Shown here piece after piece: positions 42,363 through 56,300 of a stretch of DNA of 64,000 bases. The translations under genes were made by a program, and so were the position numbers. Origin of the DNA: Branchiostoma floridae (lineage: Eukaryota; Chordata; Leptocardii; Amphioxiformes; Branchiostomatidae). The DNA lies in assembly GCF_000003815.2 (NCBI RefSeq), contig NC_049985.1, positions 13,528,844 to 13,592,843 of the forward strand. Direction: 5' to 3'. Position 1 is the first letter of the stretch. Each line of letters opens with the position of its first letter. The notes under the pieces were generated by a model, which was given only the letters and a program-made list of their open reading frames with translations, was not told the origin of the DNA and did not search any database.

Positions 42363-44160
42363 TTCTCGTCATATACTAGATAGGAAGTATCTAAGATAAT
42401 AGACACAACCAACTGAAAGTATTACTTGCTCACTATATCAGTCATTGAAATATTATTCCCTCATATTTTATGCTATCATTTTGTTGAAAAGGAATGGTGT
42501 AACAGTGGGGGGTTTAAGTAGTGCCAAACAGCCATGCAAATCGGCTGATGAGCCTTTTCACCAAAGGTTTGTGACCTGCCAGCCTGGATTTGATCCCGGG
42601 TGTCTGCATGTTGTTTCTTTCTGTCTCTATTCCTTTCTTACAATGGGCAGGAAATATTTTGTCTATACCAAGATGAAGGATAACCCATGCTATCTGTACA
42701 GTTTGAGCTCCATTTACCCTTTTCCTTGGGGTTAAACTTGAGGTGAAAAATAGCTGAGAGCTATCATGAAAATGTATAACTGCATTTCTGCAATGTTCTT
42801 TTGTCATTGATGTTTTAACCTTATGGGTATCATTTTTACATCAGCCACTGTACTCACCCTGAGGAATCGTCCACAGGTGTTTTCTTGCATACACAGTTTT
42901 AGATGACAGCAATATTGGATCAATTATTCCTGTATTCTATTTTACTTTGCTGCTTGCTTATTAGTCTGTGTCTAAGTGAAGTTGTTCTAATCTCCAAAAA
43001 AGTCAAGCTGTGAAACAGTATGCAGATGTAACATTATTGCCCCCTAACAGCACTTTAGTATTACAACCCAGAAATTTGCTCTGTATTAATTGCTTATTAA
43101 TAAATTCTTGCTGTGAGTCTGAAAATGATTTGTATCTTTCCTACTGAAACTTGAATTGACTGTGAAAATAATTACAGAGTGTGTGTATTGCACAAACGAA
43201 CAGTTTTCATATTTCCCATGGAGCAGTTTCTTGACGTATAGTCACTTGTAAGTTGTGCAGTGACAAGTGCTAGACATTTACTGTAAGTGTAATGACACGG
43301 AAACTTCAAACAGTCTGTTGTGTATCTCTCCATTTTCGTTAAACTTTGATCCCTGCACACCACACCAAGGCCAGTTATAATCCACAGGTTTGTGATTTGT
43401 GACTGCAGAGACATTTCAGACCCTCAGTGGAACACTCTCTCTCTAGTCCCTGACTTCTGTCTCACGTTTTCTAACTTTCCGGATAGAGATCACATGAACC
43501 AGCCAAGGTCTACCTGGAGTACACTGCATAAAAGTACCATTAACAAAGTTGCAGGTTCATTCCAAGGCCCCCTGCTGAATTTTATGTATCTCTAAGGATC
43601 TGTTTAGCCTTGGAACTTATCCTTGAAAAAGTATTACTGTGGATAACATAATCTCAGAAGAACCAATTTGGCACAGTGAAGTAAAAAATCATTGCACTGG
43701 TACATTATGATAATGCATGCTTCAAAATGTTATCACCTACCTGTACAATAGATATGAAAGTTTGAAACATACAGTTTGTATTGTTACTCTAATAATCATA
43801 CACAAAATCTACAGGAAATTGATTAAACTAGAATGGCAACATTTTTAAAAAAATGCAGGATATTTCCCGAAAAAAAATGATAGGAAAAGAAATTTAAAAA
43901 TTCAGAGTATATACCACACGTTTGAGACGTCATCAGCAGTTCCAAATTCTGATTGACACACAAGCACATTGATTGGCTAAAGACAGAAGAAATAAAAAGA
44001 ACAGGCCAGTAAAACAATGTTTTCCTTTGGAAACATCACAAGCCTTTGCAGGATATTGGCGACGCCTGATTGGCGAGCCTAATAGTATAGTGAGCGACCA
44101 TTTGCAAAGAATTCTAAAAACTGTACAGGCATCTCAGGAATTTTTTTTCCGCGCATCATG

Positions 44161-44700
44161 CCGCGCATCATGCCGGACTGAACCATTACCTCCACGGGTA
44201 TGCTATCCAGACGTGTGCACAGCAGTGTATTCTCGCGAGGCGATTTTCGATTGATCGCCGTGCAAAATTGAGAAAAGCCTAGGACTTTAGACGTACCAGA
44301 ATTGTAGTATGTAGTATGGTGGTCATGGACATGTTAACATTTGAAACAGGGGATAAAGGATGGTTGAAATATGTTCCTCGGAAAATAACCCGTGAGTCGT
44401 GGAAATCACTTCCGGGTGTTGCCGCGCATCATACCGGACTGAACCATTACCTCCACGGGTATGCTTTCCAGTACCAGGTACCAGGGCACATATACGTGTG
44501 CACAGCAGTGTATTCTCGCGAGGCGATTTTCGATTGATCGCCGTGCAAAATTGAGAAAAGCCTAGTACTTCAGACGTACCAGAATTGTAGTATGTAGTAT
44601 GGTGGTCATGGAAATGTAAACATTTGAAACAGGGGATAAAGGATGGTTGAAATATGTTCCTCGGAAAATGACCCGTGAGTCGTGGAAATCACTTCCGGGT
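44161..44700. repeat. Tandem duplication, about 261 and 279 bp
   Basis: Both copies begin ccgcgcatca and end cgtggaaatcacttccgggt. The second has an extra ~20 bp (taccaggtaccagggcac). Divergence is low, so the duplication is fairly recent. Confidence 0.9.
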
Positions 44701-44929
44701 TCGTTCGTTTGGAGTTTGGAAAGTTTGGTGCGGCCTTCTTCACCCTTGATATCTTTGTTTCAAAAATGCAAACTAATGTGTGAAACAAGCATTGTTTGAG
44801 CTTAAATGATGTATAACATGTGGGGTTGTGAGATAGCGATGTGATAGTTAACATCGCCATTAAAGAACGCACGGGCACACACCTGTCAGAATTTGGTCTG
44901 GTCCATTTACGACAAAACGCCTCATGTGC

Positions 44930-45640
44930 GGCATTTGGGAAAATGGCGGCTCGATTTGCCGATTCAAAATTTCGGCGAAACTTTGCCTCTCAGACATGTC
45001 CAAACATGCGCCGTAAATTGTTTTCCATGCGGAAACGTTAGAGCGGCGTAAAAGGAAGGCGCCATCTTTGTCAGTCTGCATCTGCATAGGATACCCCCAA
45101 ATGACCCCGCGAGGGGCAAAAGTAGGGGGGGGGGAGCTGAGGCTCCCGGGTTAGGGCGGGCAGGCCGCCTGCCTGGCACAGTCGGTGTGGTTTCTAGAAA
45201 TTTCACTGAAAGAAGGTCACTTTCCAAGGTACGTTCGCCATGTTTGTATGTCCAAACTTTGAGATGATATAAAAATAAAAACGAAAGCGGTGTCCAAAAT
45301 CACAGTAATCTCCCCGGTAGGTAGATTAGTGACGAATATGATGCCGAAAACCGCACGTCGACACCACTTTTGTTAAATGAGAGAGAGGTCCGAGAGTGCG
45401 GTCAGCCCTTGGGCGGTAGGCCAAGGTATTGTTGTCGGATCGCCCGTGCTGAAGCGCCCGGGTCGGTGTTCCGTGTGTGACCCGAAGAACCCGAGTGAGA
45501 GCGGAAAGTTCCGACGGTGATTTCCGACGGATGCGGAAGGTACCCGAAGTGCGATTTTGCGACAAAAACCGACTGAGGGCACGCACTCGGCATGCGTTGC
45601 ATACGTAACCAAAAGACCACGTGACCCCACCAACTTCTGA
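44930..45640. promoter_or_regulatory. CpG-rich island-like segment
   Basis: The base composition departs from the AT-rich surroundings. It includes AAAATGGCGGC at about 44940 (plus) and AAGATGGCGCC at about 45070 (minus), which resemble YY1-type start-site motifs, and a G run near 45125. Short open frames start at both but neither reaches a donor. It may be a promoter, possibly bidirectional. Confidence 0.35.
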
Positions 45641-45689
45641 TAGGACCTATGAGGTAGGTTTGCCCGTGGAACGTTATATTTTGGGTAGC

Positions 45690-46516
45690 GTTTGTATGTG
45701 TGTGTGTTTGTAGAAGACCACCATAACTCTAGAACGCCTGGATGGATTGTATTGATATTCGGTATGTGGGTAGGTCTTGTTGAGACCTGGAAACGATTAG
45801 ATTTTGGGTCCCCTAGCGGCCTGTTACGGTACTGCAGCGGGACTTCCTGGTTTGATATCTCGAGTTCTGGACATGTTGCGGCTATGAATTTTAAGTTGTA
45901 GACAGCTTTTGATGCCGTGAGTAAGTGGTATAGGTTTGGGCCCCCTAGCGGCTTGTTTTGGAACTGCAGGACAGGTGTAGTGTCAGACTTTGAAAGGGAA
46001 TAACTCAAGAAGGGGTTGACGGATTGTTATGATTTTTAGTATGTGGATAGGTTACGTGATGCTTCATATAATTCTATATCAATTATGCAGATTGGAAGCT
46101 AATTTGCATAATTGATTGGAAAATCGTCTAAACATGCTCAGTTCAATTATAGGACCATTGCAACATGTGACCTTTGTAACTTAAAAAGAGAATATTGATA
46201 GATATATATTGTGCAAAATAAAGACCTAATTTGCATAATTAATGAGAAAATGCTTTCATGTCATTGTGGTAAATGGCGGGAATTTCATACTTGTAGCATT
46301 TGGAAGTTATGTACAGGTGAACATCGTTGAATATTGATTATGCAAATGAGGTCCTTATTTGCATAAATTATCAGAAAAAGCGACAAAATCCTCCTTTCTT
46401 AACATATATTGCGCACGTCTGTTTGGTGAAGGAGATGATCAAGTTATATAATTTATGCAAATGAGAGCCTTATTTGCATAATTAATGACGAAGGTATGGG
46501 GTCGTGGAACTCTAGT
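45690..46516. repeat. Dispersed repeat family A, third large copy
   Basis: Same order of blocks as 1626-2700, ending gtcgtggaactctagttc. A further decayed stretch of tttgcataat units continues to about 47000. Confidence 0.75.
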
Positions 46517-46999
46517 TCAACATGTGTGACTTGCTCTAAGTGGTGCGCCGCATCCGGACCATGAAAAACGGCCGTATCTAGAGGCGTAAGTGCGCGTATT
46601 ACTCTACATCAGTTATTAATTCATAGCCGCGTAATAGGACACTCAGTCAAACATATAGCATATGTAATTTAGAAATAGAGAAATATAGATAGACATAAAA
46701 TGATACAAATTGTTATCTAATTTGCATAATCATTGAGAAATTGTTATAATATCAAAGTGGTTGATGATGATAATTTCATTCTTGCAACATTTGGCAACTA
46801 CGATATTTGAACGTTATTAGACATACATCAAGTAAATTAGGGTCTCATTTACATAAATTATTAGAAAATACTACAATAGCTTTCTTTGCCAAGACTTTGA
46901 TATTTCTAGCATATTGTTATTTAGCTAGAGAAGATGATCAACTGATGATATGATTTATGTAAATGAAGGTCTGATTTGTAAAATTGATGAGAAGCATTC

Positions 47000-49900
47000 A
47001 CATTATTAGTTCACCCTTCACTCACAAGAGAACCCCTTTTGACAGCAATGCTCTCTAAACATTAATCGCCAGGCGAATGGAATACGACTATTAAAACCCA
47101 TTGATAACAACAATCCTTGATATTTATAAACAATAAAACCGTCGCCATGGCAATAATTTTAATTGCCACACTTTTTTTCCTGTTGTTACCAGTCCGTGAA
47201 CTTGAACATGAGAAATGATAGTCTGCAGTTTCTCCTTCCTGTACTCTGGAAGCTGTCAGTCAACTTTCCCGTGCACCTGTTTCTAGTGAAATGCTGACGA
47301 AGCTGGAGTCATCTAGATTATCTTTTTCCTTCTCAAGTTCTTAGATGTTTGAATAACCATAAAGAAGTTTCATTTCAGAAATTTGTAGTGCTTTGCTACC
47401 TCTTTCATCACCCTTACAGTAAAGAAATTACTTGTACTTGACCAGCAGTTTTAAACCAGTTTTGCTGATTTACTCCAATGTTCCCTTGGCAGTACAAAAA
47501 TGTTGTTTTGACCACTTACACTAAAGAACCCATTGTACAACGACTAGACCTTATAAAAGATACTTAACATTGCTTAAGTTCCTGTGTAATGGGGGGGCAT
47601 AAGAATCCATGACGGCAAAAGGAAAAACAAACAGGTTTCGGCATCACTGATCCAATTTTTCGGTTCTTGATCTTTGAAAATAAATGAATCAAGTCAGTAA
47701 GGCCACAGCAAGTAAATTTTATGGATGACATCAGCGCGCGCATTAATTTTTGGCTGATTTGAAAATGAAAAAACAAGAAAATCAACATTCTGCAAATTGA
47801 CAAATATGTCGTGAATGTCTTGCAATTGCTTGTGTTTTATGGCAAGTGTAGACAATCTATAAGGTGTTCAATTGCATATGAATATCCAGTATACTTGCTA
47901 CCCATGATAGTATGACAAACTTTTTTCAGGATTTGTTGGTATGACAATGATGGTAGGACAAGCTCTTTCCACAATCATTCTTGACTTCTAGTTATTGATG
48001 AATGGACATGGATACACAACGACAAGGACAGGTGATGTTGAATACAGGAATAAAAGATCTATTGCTTGTGATATCATGTTTTGTCAGCTCGATACTAGTA
48101 ATTGTTTTGTAAGGTTTATGATCTCAAAATTTGGATATGTAGGAATCTTGTTATTTTTGGTCCGCCTTGTTTTTTCCCCGCGCTATCTCACTAAATTTAG
48201 AGTCTCTGGAGGATGTCATCCATAACATTTACTTGCTGAGGCCTAAGGTAGAAAAAAGGCTTACAGATGTCAAAAAAGTGTTTCACCAACATAGTTGCAA
48301 ATTGGTGCACAAAGTCATTGGTATGACAACTATATTCACTGTTACAAACTTTAAGATGTCACAGTATGTGTAAGGTATTCTAATCAGATTGGATCGGCTT
48401 TGAGATGTTTTTGTTTGACATAGTCAAAGCGGCTGAAGAATCGCCGAACAAAGTTCATGTGTATCATCAATATAATGGGAACGCAGCTTTTCAGCATACC
48501 AGGCATGGTTGTGTAATGGGGTGATGAGAAGTGTCAGACTATTTTGATGACATACAGTTTAAGGAGTAAGTGTTGAAATGTGAGAGTCAGTGTCATGGCC
48601 AAGGCTTAAACAGGAGCAAATCCAAGTACTCTCGAGTTATACATGCCATGTAGTATGATGTCCATTGTATTCTTAAACCAGGGACAATACCACCAAAATA
48701 CCTACTAAAAGATATCACAAATGGATGTTCTGCTGCAGTACCTTTGCAAGCCACTAGGGGGGCATTGACCTTCATTTTCCTGATCCCTGCCCACCTACCA
48801 AATATCATAAGGATTCATCCAAGGCTAGTCGAGTTACACTGTTAACACAAAGACAGACAAACACATTCAAAACATAATCTTCTGGCAAAGGTTAAAAAAG
48901 TAAATGTTTTCTGCAACTACATAATTGTACATGCAAACTTACAATGGAAACTTTGTAAACTTAATTTAGTCCATTAGCTACCATACATTGACACTGGGAG
49001 ATGCAGTTCTTGGCATTATGATTGTCTTGATATTCATCTTTTCAAACCTCATTCTTACCTGCCAATGTGATGGACTAGCCTGTTTGTAACTTCTTCAGCC
49101 TCGGAAGTTCAGGGCTGTGATGATTGGATAGATATGAGGTTCTCAACAATACCGTAGATGACTACAGCAAGAATGCTGTCTCCAGTCATTACTGACCTTA
49201 TCATAAGTAAGGTTTACATAGCTGGTAGACTATAGAAACATTGGTGGGTAAAATTACATTGTACTGTAATGTGTACATTCAATAAAACTCCAGTATGTAC
49301 ACAATGTACATTACATTCCAACCTGATAAAACTATTCCCAGATGATCATTACTTGCAGAAAATCCAGTCTTCTTCTTGTATGTATCATGTAGCTCATGTA
49401 CCTCCAATTCAGACAGGATATACGTTTTAATCCTGACATTATTCTTGACAGTCAATGTTGTACAGAAAGCACAATATCTGTATCCTCCACCTGGTAGTGA
49501 CCTGTGGAACACACTCCTCACTAATGCCTGGTTTTCCTATCAGCACCTCATCATACTCAAATGCACCATAAAATGGGTCATTTACATCACAGGAGGTTGC
49601 TTGATTTTCTCAACTTCCCGTTTTATCGTTTTCTAATGCTAGGATTTATTGATGGGATTAACAAATACGTCTTCGCAAGGGGATAATTTATATGTGTCGG
49701 CTAAGCATATAGCTTGAAGTATAACATTAACAAGAGTACTGCTGTTTTTAGAGATTATGTATTGTAGAGGTCTTTCATGTCCAAGTCTATATTAGATTGA
49801 CTGAAAGTAGTAATTGTAGAGATTATGTTTAATCTCTTTTTGTAGATTTCAATCACACAAACATTCATGTATTATTGTATCCAAGAGTTCTTTGAAGTAC

Positions 49901-50230
49901 ATTACCGGTGTATAAACATACATACTGTTGGGTACTTTCATTTTGTAGTATCTGTATCTATAAGCCAGTATAACCTCCCTTCAGTGTACACGAGCTTCAC
50001 CAGACTGCTGTTTTGATCAGCGTTGTGTGTATTTAATTTCCTTGGGAACGATACTTCACCATTGATGTGCTGATAGCAGTTGCTAATGATTACATAAACC
50101 TTGGTCTGCCATGTATTACGGCCAAGTGTTCAATGCCAAGTGTCAACTTGATTTCCTCTGACACTCCCATCACCAAATAGTTGAACAATCTTGAAAAAGT
50201 ATCTTGTTGCTATACCCCAGACTGGCATGT
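47000..50230. other. Stretch without a supported gene
   Basis: AT-rich; no exon or bounded element seen. Confidence 0.4.
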
Positions 50231-50232
50231 GA

Positions 50233-50342
50233 CTAGCCTGGATACCAGACCCCAGCCCGATCTCGAAGATAATTTTCGTGTGAGATAGATACTTGTAGAT
50301 AGATATTTTTGAGATCGGGCTGGGGTCTGGTATCCAGGCTAG
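50233..50342. mobile_element. Foldback element with perfect 32-bp arms
   Basis: Arms 50233-50264 and 50311-50342 are exact reverse complements (begin ctagcctggataccagaccc), with a 46-bp centre. The perfect match implies recent activity or gene conversion. Confidence 0.9.
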
Positions 50343-50975
50343 CGTGTGACCTCCGTTCTCCTAGAATGTTTGGAATCCTCTGTCCTATCAGTTTAACACT
50401 GTCATAGGAAGGTCACAATAGGTACTTCAAACAAAGTTATTTGGCGAAAATTTGGAGACATTGTTCCTAGATGTCAATCGTCATGTCTACCCTGTCCCCC
50501 AAACAACCTGGAGGTCAAGGGACTAGATAGGTTCTAGACAGTCTACAGCCAGCGAGATAACACTTCCAGTTGACACTTGTAGAAAAATGTTGCAGGGAAA
50601 AGAAACAATAGAATTTTCATCTTCAAAGTTATGATATATAGATGACTACTATTCATTGAAATGGATTCATTACATACAAAAAAAATCACTGTTTTCCATC
50701 AGTTTGAATACCCCGTTCCACTCTGTATGTCTTGTCACTCTCACATATTCATCTGGCAGGGAGAATCTCAGCTATTCCAAAGGCTGATGTTTTCAATTCG
50801 ATCACAAGGAAATCTACACAGAACCAGCTGCAACCGGATCTGGATACTTCCGCCCGTACGCTGTGTCCAATTACCAGAACGGTGCTTGTACAACACCTGT
50901 CGTGTCCTGTTAGTTTGTCATCAGTGGAAGTAAAGTTACAAAATGTAAGAAACAAACAATGACAACCATGGTAGT

Positions 50976-51254
50976 TACTGTGGGGATTTAATTTCGCAGT
51001 AGCGGGAAAAGGGACTTTTCCCTGTGGTTTTTTTTTTTTTTTTTTTTCAACCTTTATTTAACCTTGATACATCATTCGGCCTGAGCCGTTTTTCAAGATT
51101 TCAAGGGTAAAATTTTAAGCTCGCGGTAGCACCATAAACTGTAGTCTCATTCTATAATAGAAAAATTTTTGCGATGGCTTTAAGTTCACGGTGAAGTGGT
51201 CACCGCGAAAACCGCGAACATTAATCCACCGCGAACCTTTCTGCATTTACAGTA
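50976..51254. mobile_element. MITE related to 41470-41679, interrupted
   Basis: The right end TGCATTTACAGTA is intact and the left end tactgtggggattt is altered. A poly-T run (about 51029-51047) followed by caacctttatttaacc interrupts the interior and looks like a nested insertion. Confidence 0.75.
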
Positions 51255-52866
51255 CTTAGTATGGTTTCCCTCCCCTAACGTAGACTTAAACCGTAAAGCT
51301 AAAACCCTGCTCTGCAGTTTCAACTGTTAGTGTGAACTTATAGAACCGTGACAAACACTCCATTTTCCTTTTTAAGGCCACACCAATTTAATTTCTTGGT
51401 TCACGGATTCGCTCGCTCCTATTTTTTGGAAAAAAAAATAAAGTCCCTTTGGAAAAGTTAATTTTGTAGATGCACAAGTTGAACAGCGCCCAATGTTGTG
51501 ATTTTGCTATACGAATGCATTTCATTGGTTACAATAATATTTGTTACAGCATGACTTGTGCTTCTCTGTCTTGGACATACAAAGTTTTTAAAAAAGCTGT
51601 AAAAAGTGCTTAGCCCTATGCCATACAATTACTATCTATTGAAAATCTTGATTACACCTGCTACAAAGTGTCTGGGTTGGGAAACTGAATCATGTATAAG
51701 GAGTATGGTAATCATGGTGATAGTATTGATACTGTTACCACCCTCCATACTATCAATAGTATCATTGGCTATTGAAGTCTCCTCCTGTTTGATGTAATCA
51801 CTTGTGGCTTCCATGTAGTGGGTGCGTCCTTGATTAAAGTCTGATGTTGTGGGCAGTAATACAGGGGCTAACCAGGATTGGTGGGATCAGAATAATTAGG
51901 TCATGTCAATCAAAGCATTGGTCATACTCAGGACAAGATGTACAGTACTTGCTTTGGATGACCCCTCACTGTTGTGATTTAAATTAAAGGCATTTCGAAG
52001 GGAAGGAAATAGTGTTCTAAGGATAACTGTTATTATTTGCATAAGAAAATGATATAATGATGCTGTAAGTTGTCATCGTCCCAACAGTTACAGATCTGAT
52101 GTTATTTACAGCCACTAAATGAAAAGCAAACCACTGTCTAATCAACTTGAAAATGATATTCTACCTGCCTATGTCATGTGACATTGCCCTAAGAAATACT
52201 GGATCTTATTACTTAAGATTTAATCCAATTCTTCATTACAGACATGTATTTTTTTCTCTCTCAAAATTTTGGGGCAAGTGAACCTGACATGTTTTTGCTT
52301 GGAATTCCATAATGTCTTCAGATAGTGATATATTTTTTCAGGTAGTGAATGGGCCTAGCTTGAAACAGTATTATAAGTAGGTAATTTTCTTTGGATTTTG
52401 CACAGTAACTGTTGAGTAAGCAACACTTAAGAGTGCTAACAGGATTAGTTTGATAAGAAAAAGATGAAAACTATCCCAGTAGGATTTGATCAGATAAAGA
52501 ACTTCTGTTTTGTTTTAGTAGTAGAAGTGCCAGAAGCAGTGGTTGACACAATAACCACAGACTAGTCTACAGTTTCCTCCTGTGGGAATGGTCGCCATGG
52601 ACCCAATTTCCGGAGGATCCCAGGGAATTTTGTGGTAGATAATGGAAGAGGATGATCAGCATGTCTGTTTAGGCTGGACTGTCCGACCATGTTTACATCA
52701 AAACAGGACAGGTGGACACTTTTTTCCGGAGTTACAAAATATAGAATTGTTTTGTCAATTTGCGTAAATCATGCGTAAGGTCCTTCAGAAATGTTTTGAA
52801 TTTGGTTTGTTGATTTCTATCACTGATAACTTGTTTGGCCATTTCTGTTAAGTGGAAGTACAGCAC

Positions 52867-53355
52867 TACAGTCAAACCTGCCCAAGACGACCATCCGGGG
52901 GACCGGAAAAAAGCGGTCGATTTTGACAGGTGGTCGCTGAGAAGAGTATCGACTCAAAACATGCCCGATGCAAAGTAAAAATGGTTTCCGTTGTGCTTAA
53001 TGGCAAATAGAAAGCACACTGCACGCACGCAAAGAAGCGAGGTCTTTAATGTCAAATGCAACACACACACTGTAAACTGTAAATTTAAGCCCCAAATCCG
53101 ACGCAAACTGGCCGATTTCGGCACAAAATCGCGCTAGTTATCATCAAAAATCGATGAAAACCTCAATTTTGAAAATGATGCGGTCGTTATGGGTCCCAAT
53201 TCGGGCCGGTCGCGGTCGCGTTGGCCAGGTGGTCGTTGAGAAAAGGTCGCTTAATGCTTACGTCAATGGGAAAATAAATCGGGACCGAGAAAAAGCGGTC
53301 GAAATGGCCAGGTGGTCGCTGAGAAGAGGTGGTCGCTCGGGCAGGTTTGACTGTA
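52867..53355. mobile_element. 489-bp MITE with perfect 17-bp inverted ends
   Basis: TACAGTCAAACCTGCCC (52867-52883) and its exact complement (53339-53355). Internal repeats of aggtggtcgctgagaag and aaaaagcggtcga occur near both ends. A TA target duplication is possible. No transposase is encoded. Confidence 0.9.
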
Positions 53356-56300
53356 TTTTGTCAACTGTTGTTGACCATGCGTATGGTTCTTCGGAAATGT
53401 TCTGAATTTTGATTGTTCATTTCTGTAACTGATAACTTGTTTTGCCACCGCTCTTAAGTGGTAGGTTTATTTGCCCACTGAACATGAAGTTTTTTTTTAG
53501 AGAGAGAGAGATACAAAATATAGAATAGTCTTGTTTTGTTTTGTCCATTGCTGTTAATTGTTGATTTCTAGAACTGACAACTTTGTTTCGATATCTGTCT
53601 TAAATTGATAAGATTATATAACCTGGTGGTTGGAAAGCAGAAGGTTTGAAATGTCATACATATGCACCTGCTAAATGTTACTGCAAATTGATTGCTTAGA
53701 TTAATTCTGTTATCAATATATAAAAAATGTCAAATATGTAAGCTGTAGAATGTGATGTGTATGTCAGTCTCTCTACAAGAATTTGCACAGTCAATCATTA
53801 AGTATGTACCTCAGGTCAAGGTTTTCTTTCAAATCTTCCGATATCCTTGCTCAGTGTATCGGAATGATGCCTCAAGTTTCCCCTTAGCACTTCAAAGATT
53901 TTGCGGATCAGCTTGCAAAATTGTAGACTGAGTACGATATAGATTTGAAATAAGAGGTAATGCAGCAAGGATTTCTCTGCATACCGATTACCTACATGAA
54001 AGAGTGTTACCCAGCATGCAAATAACTCATCTTCAGTACACTGGGAGACCAATCTAGAGTTAACTTATAATATCAAGAAAGAAGCTTTGCATTTTACTGG
54101 TAAATGTAGAGTTTATCGACATGGTACTTCAAAAGATATGGTGCAATTTGACCATTATCCACTTCTTCTTCTTCAGATCCACTGTGTACTGTATCTGATC
54201 AATGACTTTGATATGATTTGCATATTTTTCACCCAGAAATGATAACAATTAAGGAGGCCAACATTTGCCTGTGAGCAAATACAGCATATGTCACTCCATC
54301 TTCCTCCCTATGCAAAAATGGACCGTTCTAAAATTGAATTTTTAAAAAGTTAACCCTTAAAGTTAACATCGACTCTTCCGGTAACAGCTAGAGTTGAAAT
54401 ATTGCTAGACATACAAATATTGTTGAACATTCTTTTGTTTCTATCAATCAAAGACTAATCTGTAGAAAATCTTCGCATATCGTTCTTATGCTGGTCTATA
54501 ATGTAAGTGCTTGTAAACATTCGAATAGCCTGGACAGTACCTCCACATGCCATATGAAGATTGACATACAGTGTTGAAAATATCTGCAGTAACAAAGCAG
54601 CAACAGGGCTTTAATGGCCCAACATCTGCAGCACAATGAAACTCCCGTCCATCCATCAGTACGCAGCTCACTAACCACTCCACAGGTCCTACCTGGCATG
54701 GAGACAAATGAGCGCGGGGTCGGGTGTCGCCCATTATCTCCTGATGGAAAATGATGGCTTTAATTTAAACTCCAGGAGCACACCTGTGCATGGGTTAGCC
54801 TCCCCTCCCCCTGGAGACCACAGCGCTCAGGAAATGAGGAAATGTCAGCATTAGAAGCGGCCATGTACAATTAGAGAACCAACCCTGTTGTAGGCTGGAG
54901 GCTAAAGGTGCTGTACATCTGAGGGAGGTGGCCAGTATTCCTCTCACAGATGTACTTCTAGAGTGTTTAAAATCTCAGAGTTGTAGCACACTCAGGTGGA
55001 CACATGTCTTAGCAATTCAAATTTGACAAAATGTTACATTTTTCTGACTAGGAAAATAGATGAACCTTGTCAATACGATGAAAATAGAGAAGATTCAAGA
55101 AAACTATGCAATAGCTTGATTTAGACTTCAGATGTATATGCCCTTACATGTACCCCCATATAGATGTATGTATGAAGTGTGATTACGTACTTATAGAATA
55201 TAACAATGGAGGTTTTTAATTACTAGATTTTTTGTGTAATATGTATATAGTTCATTGCTGGAATGCGTTGTTATTAATTGTCACTGTGTTGAACAATTGG
55301 CCATGATTTGCATAGAAGGTAGATTGATTGTGTTACTTTTTTTTCATTTGCCAGACATCTTGTCTACCTGTATGGTGCAGCTGTTTTATAGTCCAGAGCT
55401 CATTCTTTTCAGTTGATTGACATCAGCCTTGCTGTTCCTTAGTCAGATGAACAGTTTGCCATCCGTTTTATTTCTATCCTTTTTTAATAAAGTTTGGCTT
55501 AAAGGTTTATGCGAACACGGGACCCCATTTTACACCCCTTCTGAAAGACCTAGATATTCTTCCTAGAGCTAAACTGGGGCCTAATTGAAACAAGGGGGTT
55601 CAACTCAGAGGCTGCAACCTCTTGAGCTACGGGGACATCCTTACATTTTAGAATATGAATGACCAATTTCCAGAAAGGTCTTAAAATTTATCAAATAACA
55701 TAGAGGAAAGCTGTGTCCTCTTTCTGGTTTGTACCACAACTACATGTTGTAACTGTTGCAAGAGCACAATAGTTTTTTTATCAGAAACACACAGTAGTAG
55801 ACGTATTTAAAGTATTATATGCATTATATACCTAAGGCATCAGGAAGTGTTGCTTTACAAGACTGCTACAGTAACTGTTCCCTGAAGATTAGGATTGCAG
55901 ACTAATGCCCCGTAACAAATGATACCTGCGTGAAGCTCTTTTACAGAAACCGTGAAAATTGATAATGGCCTTCAAAGGACAGTTGAGCCAACCAAATGCA
56001 AGAGATATGGTAGAAGAGAAAAAATCAATAGGATGGTTTCACTTTGGTGAATGCATAATTTTTCTTAATTGGTGTCAGTGTGCTATAACTTAAAGGCGTA
56101 AGAATATGAAAGTTTTAAGAATTAGATGGGGTCTATAATAGATATATGTATTGTAGGTGAAGTAAGATTTGTTATTTGTGAACAAGAAGTTAATGCGGTC
56201 ATTAATTTCGACATATCACCTAAAAAACCTTTCGCATGGGAAACTTGTATAGTACCTGCACCAGTTGATAATTACATGTACTTTACTTCAATCAAGGAGC

